In this document: piece after piece, positions 62,734 to 64,000 of the stretch
Layout: each line of letters opens with the position of its first letter
Numbering within the stretch: position 1 is the stretch's first letter
Source of the DNA: Paenibacillus sp. J5C2022
Lineage (GTDB): Bacteria > Bacillota > Bacilli > Paenibacillales > Paenibacillaceae
Reading direction: 5' to 3'
Assembly: GCF_025567625.1 (NCBI RefSeq)
Contig: NZ_JAOQJC010000005.1
Span: 124,001-188,000 of the forward strand
DNA length: 64,000 nucleotides
Notes under the pieces: generated by a model
What the model saw: the letters and a program-made list of their open reading frames with translations, nothing else
What the model was told of the DNA's origin: nothing
Database searches by the model: none
Program-made: the position numbers and the translations under genes

Positions 62734-62762
62734 AAAAAAAACTGCCCCGAGGGGCAGTTTTT
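62734..62762 (-). terminator. Intrinsic terminator after the surface-type protein gene
   Basis: AAAACTGCCC (62738-62747) pairs with GGGCAGTTTT (62752-62761) around a CGAG loop, with a T run on either strand. It separates the large protein gene from the nth promoter. Confidence 0.93.
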
Positions 62763-62797
62763 CACAAAACATTCCTTCTTTATGTCAGAACAAGCCG

Positions 62798-64000
62798 TTA
62801 ACCGTTGGAGTTATTCGTATTCGCTTGAATCTTCACCGGATTTGTGCCGACGAAATCGACGGTAATCCACGAGCCGACTTTCAAGTCCTTCAGCAACGCT
62901 TTGCTTCCGTCCGCATGAAGAAGCTCTGCTTTATCTACCTTCAAGTCGTCCGATTTGACAGAGGCGTTTTTCACTTTAATCGTCTTCTTAACGGAATCGA
63001 TCGACACGATTTCATATTGCAGCTGTTCATGAAGCTGAATAAGCGTAGCTTCCACTTTGTCCATCCGCATGTTCAGCGTAACCGTATCGCCAATTCTCAG
63101 ATCCAGATGGCTGGCTAACGGGCGAACGATCGTGCTTACGGCATTCTCGCTCATATAAGGTACCTTCACCAGCTCGCCTTCCTGAAGACGAATTGTAATC
63201 TGTTTGTTTTTTGTATCAATCTCGTACACCGTACCCGTATAATTCATGACGAACTGAATCGATACGACATTACCGTCCGTATAGCGAATAATGACGTTTT
63301 TATTTTGCTCCATCATCGCCATCGCACTTTTCGTATCAAGCTTTGTGCCAAGATAGTCGAATCTCGTCTTGTCGGTCAGCGTAAGCAGCTGGGACTTGTT
63401 ATTCGTATAATCGTATATCGTAATATAATTCCGATCTTCGTTATAGCCTTCAATCTCGACGCCGGCGAGCGTCTGCACCTGCCTGTTCAGCACTTTAACG
63501 CCTACAACCTTCTCCTCCATATTCAATGTAAGCTGCAGCCGATCTTGTTCCTTCACCAGATCCTCTACCATTGCGCCGGACAGTCCTTCGATCTGAATGG
63601 CAGCATTAGGCGTCATATAATAAGCCATCGGCTTACCGTCTATTTGAATCGTAATCAGCCTGGTGTCAGCGCTAATAAGCTGCCCTTCCACCGTCGTCGT
63701 CTCCGGAGGAGCCTCGGTAATAATCTTCAAGGCTACAGGCTGCGCGCGGAAGTTATCTTGCACAATGCTTAGCTTCGCGTCGCTTCGCAGATCCTCTATC
63801 GTGAGCGGCATGCCTTCCGTATCCTCGATAATGACGCCTTCATGGTTGTTAATCTTCACCAGCTCGTTGCCCTGCCATATGTAGAATTGCTGATCGTCCG
63901 CATTATACCGTTCGAAAGTGCCTTCGATCGTCTCAATATGCTGAACATCTCCTTGCACTTCTACGTAGCGAGCGACTCCATCTTCTTCGATGATCATAAT
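62798..64000 (-). CDS. Large beta-rich protein, C-terminal part (partial at window edge)
   Basis: At least 400 residues; the frame is open to the right edge. The sequence is a series of short beta-rich modules of about 60-75 residues, each with a pattern such as GTVYEIDTKNKQITIRLQEG, GQLISADTRLITIQIDGK, YEIVSIDSVKKTIKVKN or IEGYNEDRNYITIYDY, i.e. repeated strands typical of secreted or wall-bound proteins of Paenibacillus. No catalytic motif is visible. The upstream portion, possibly with a signal peptide and SLH domains, is beyond the window. Ends with an Asn/Ser-rich tail and the terminator at 62734. Confidence 0.7.
   Translation of the reverse strand: MMIIEEDGVARYVEVQGDVQHIETIEGTFERYNADDQQFYIWQGNELVKINNHEGVIIEDTEGMPLTIEDLRSDAKLSIVQDNFRAQPVALKIITEAPPETTTVEGQLISADTRLITIQIDGKPMAYYMTPNAAIQIEGLSGAMVEDLVKEQDRLQLTLNMEEKVVGVKVLNRQVQTLAGVEIEGYNEDRNYITIYDYTNNKSQLLTLTDKTRFDYLGTKLDTKSAMAMMEQNKNVIIRYTDGNVVSIQFVMNYTGTVYEIDTKNKQITIRLQEGELVKVPYMSENAVSTIVRPLASHLDLRIGDTVTLNMRMDKVEATLIQLHEQLQYEIVSIDSVKKTIKVKNASVKSDDLKVDKAELLHADGSKALLKDLKVGSWITVDFVGTNPVKIQANTNNSNG

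Overview
The window looks like a chromosomal segment from a Gram-positive, endospore-former-type Firmicute, most likely Paenibacillus or a close relative. The evidence is Shine-Dalgarno-rich starts (AGGAGG/GGAGG, with several GTG and TTG starts), a tandem-GTPase DynA-type dynamin, YxcD/YqkE/AdaA-AdaB/ParE-ParC homologues of Bacillus type, an LplBAC-type sugar importer, a bacterial nitric oxide synthase and a Paenibacillus-style NRPS. The genus assignment is inference. No rRNA, tRNA, CRISPR array, phage or intact insertion sequence was seen. About 57 genes are supported, mostly in short operons closed by clear intrinsic terminators.

Layout. 1-3.6 kb: end of an AraC regulator, a DUF309 protein, a membrane protein/YxcD pair, and a secreted GH18 glycosidase with six N-terminal repeats. 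3.6-10.6 kb (minus): a six-gene unit made of an NT5C-type phosphatase, a LamG-metallophosphoesterase fusion, a DeoR regulator and a lipoprotein-dependent sugar ABC importer. 10.7-16 kb: SelO, a MATE pump, and an alkylation-repair operon adaA-adaB-alkA. 16-17.6 kb: a soluble chemoreceptor behind a STAS-like small protein. 17.6-24.7 kb: a stand-alone 2274-residue dimodular NRPS with a terminal reductase domain; its leader carries a c-di-GMP-I (GEMM) riboswitch and an intrinsic terminator. 24.8-33.2 kb: ArsR/AHSA1 pair, sulfatase, ECF sigma/anti-sigma pair, TetR-MATE pair, a MITE-like element and a tandem GNAT protein.

33.2-38.9 kb (minus) holds a tightly packed six-gene operon: LRR protein, ATP-grasp protein, alkaline-phosphatase-fold hydrolase, two radical SAM enzymes and an APS-kinase-like protein. 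The first five correspond to the uncharacterised STM4015-STM4011 families. 39-47.6 kb contains a serine hydrolase/CGNR pair, an HPP membrane protein next to nitric oxide synthase, a Fur-box-preceded heme monooxygenase, an RNA methyltransferase/pseudouridine synthase pair, CapA and MarR. 47.5-64 kb (minus) contains parE-parC, a YqkE protein, purT, a heterodimeric ABC exporter, an nth-orfX-dynA operon and the C-terminal part of a large probably surface protein cut by the window edge.

The two most notable systems are the riboswitch-controlled NRPS, whose adenylation codes read as Leu then Pro (predicting a reductively released Leu-prolinal or cyclic imine), and the STM4011-4015-like operon extended by an APS-kinase-like gene. 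Functions for both are inferred from sequence only.
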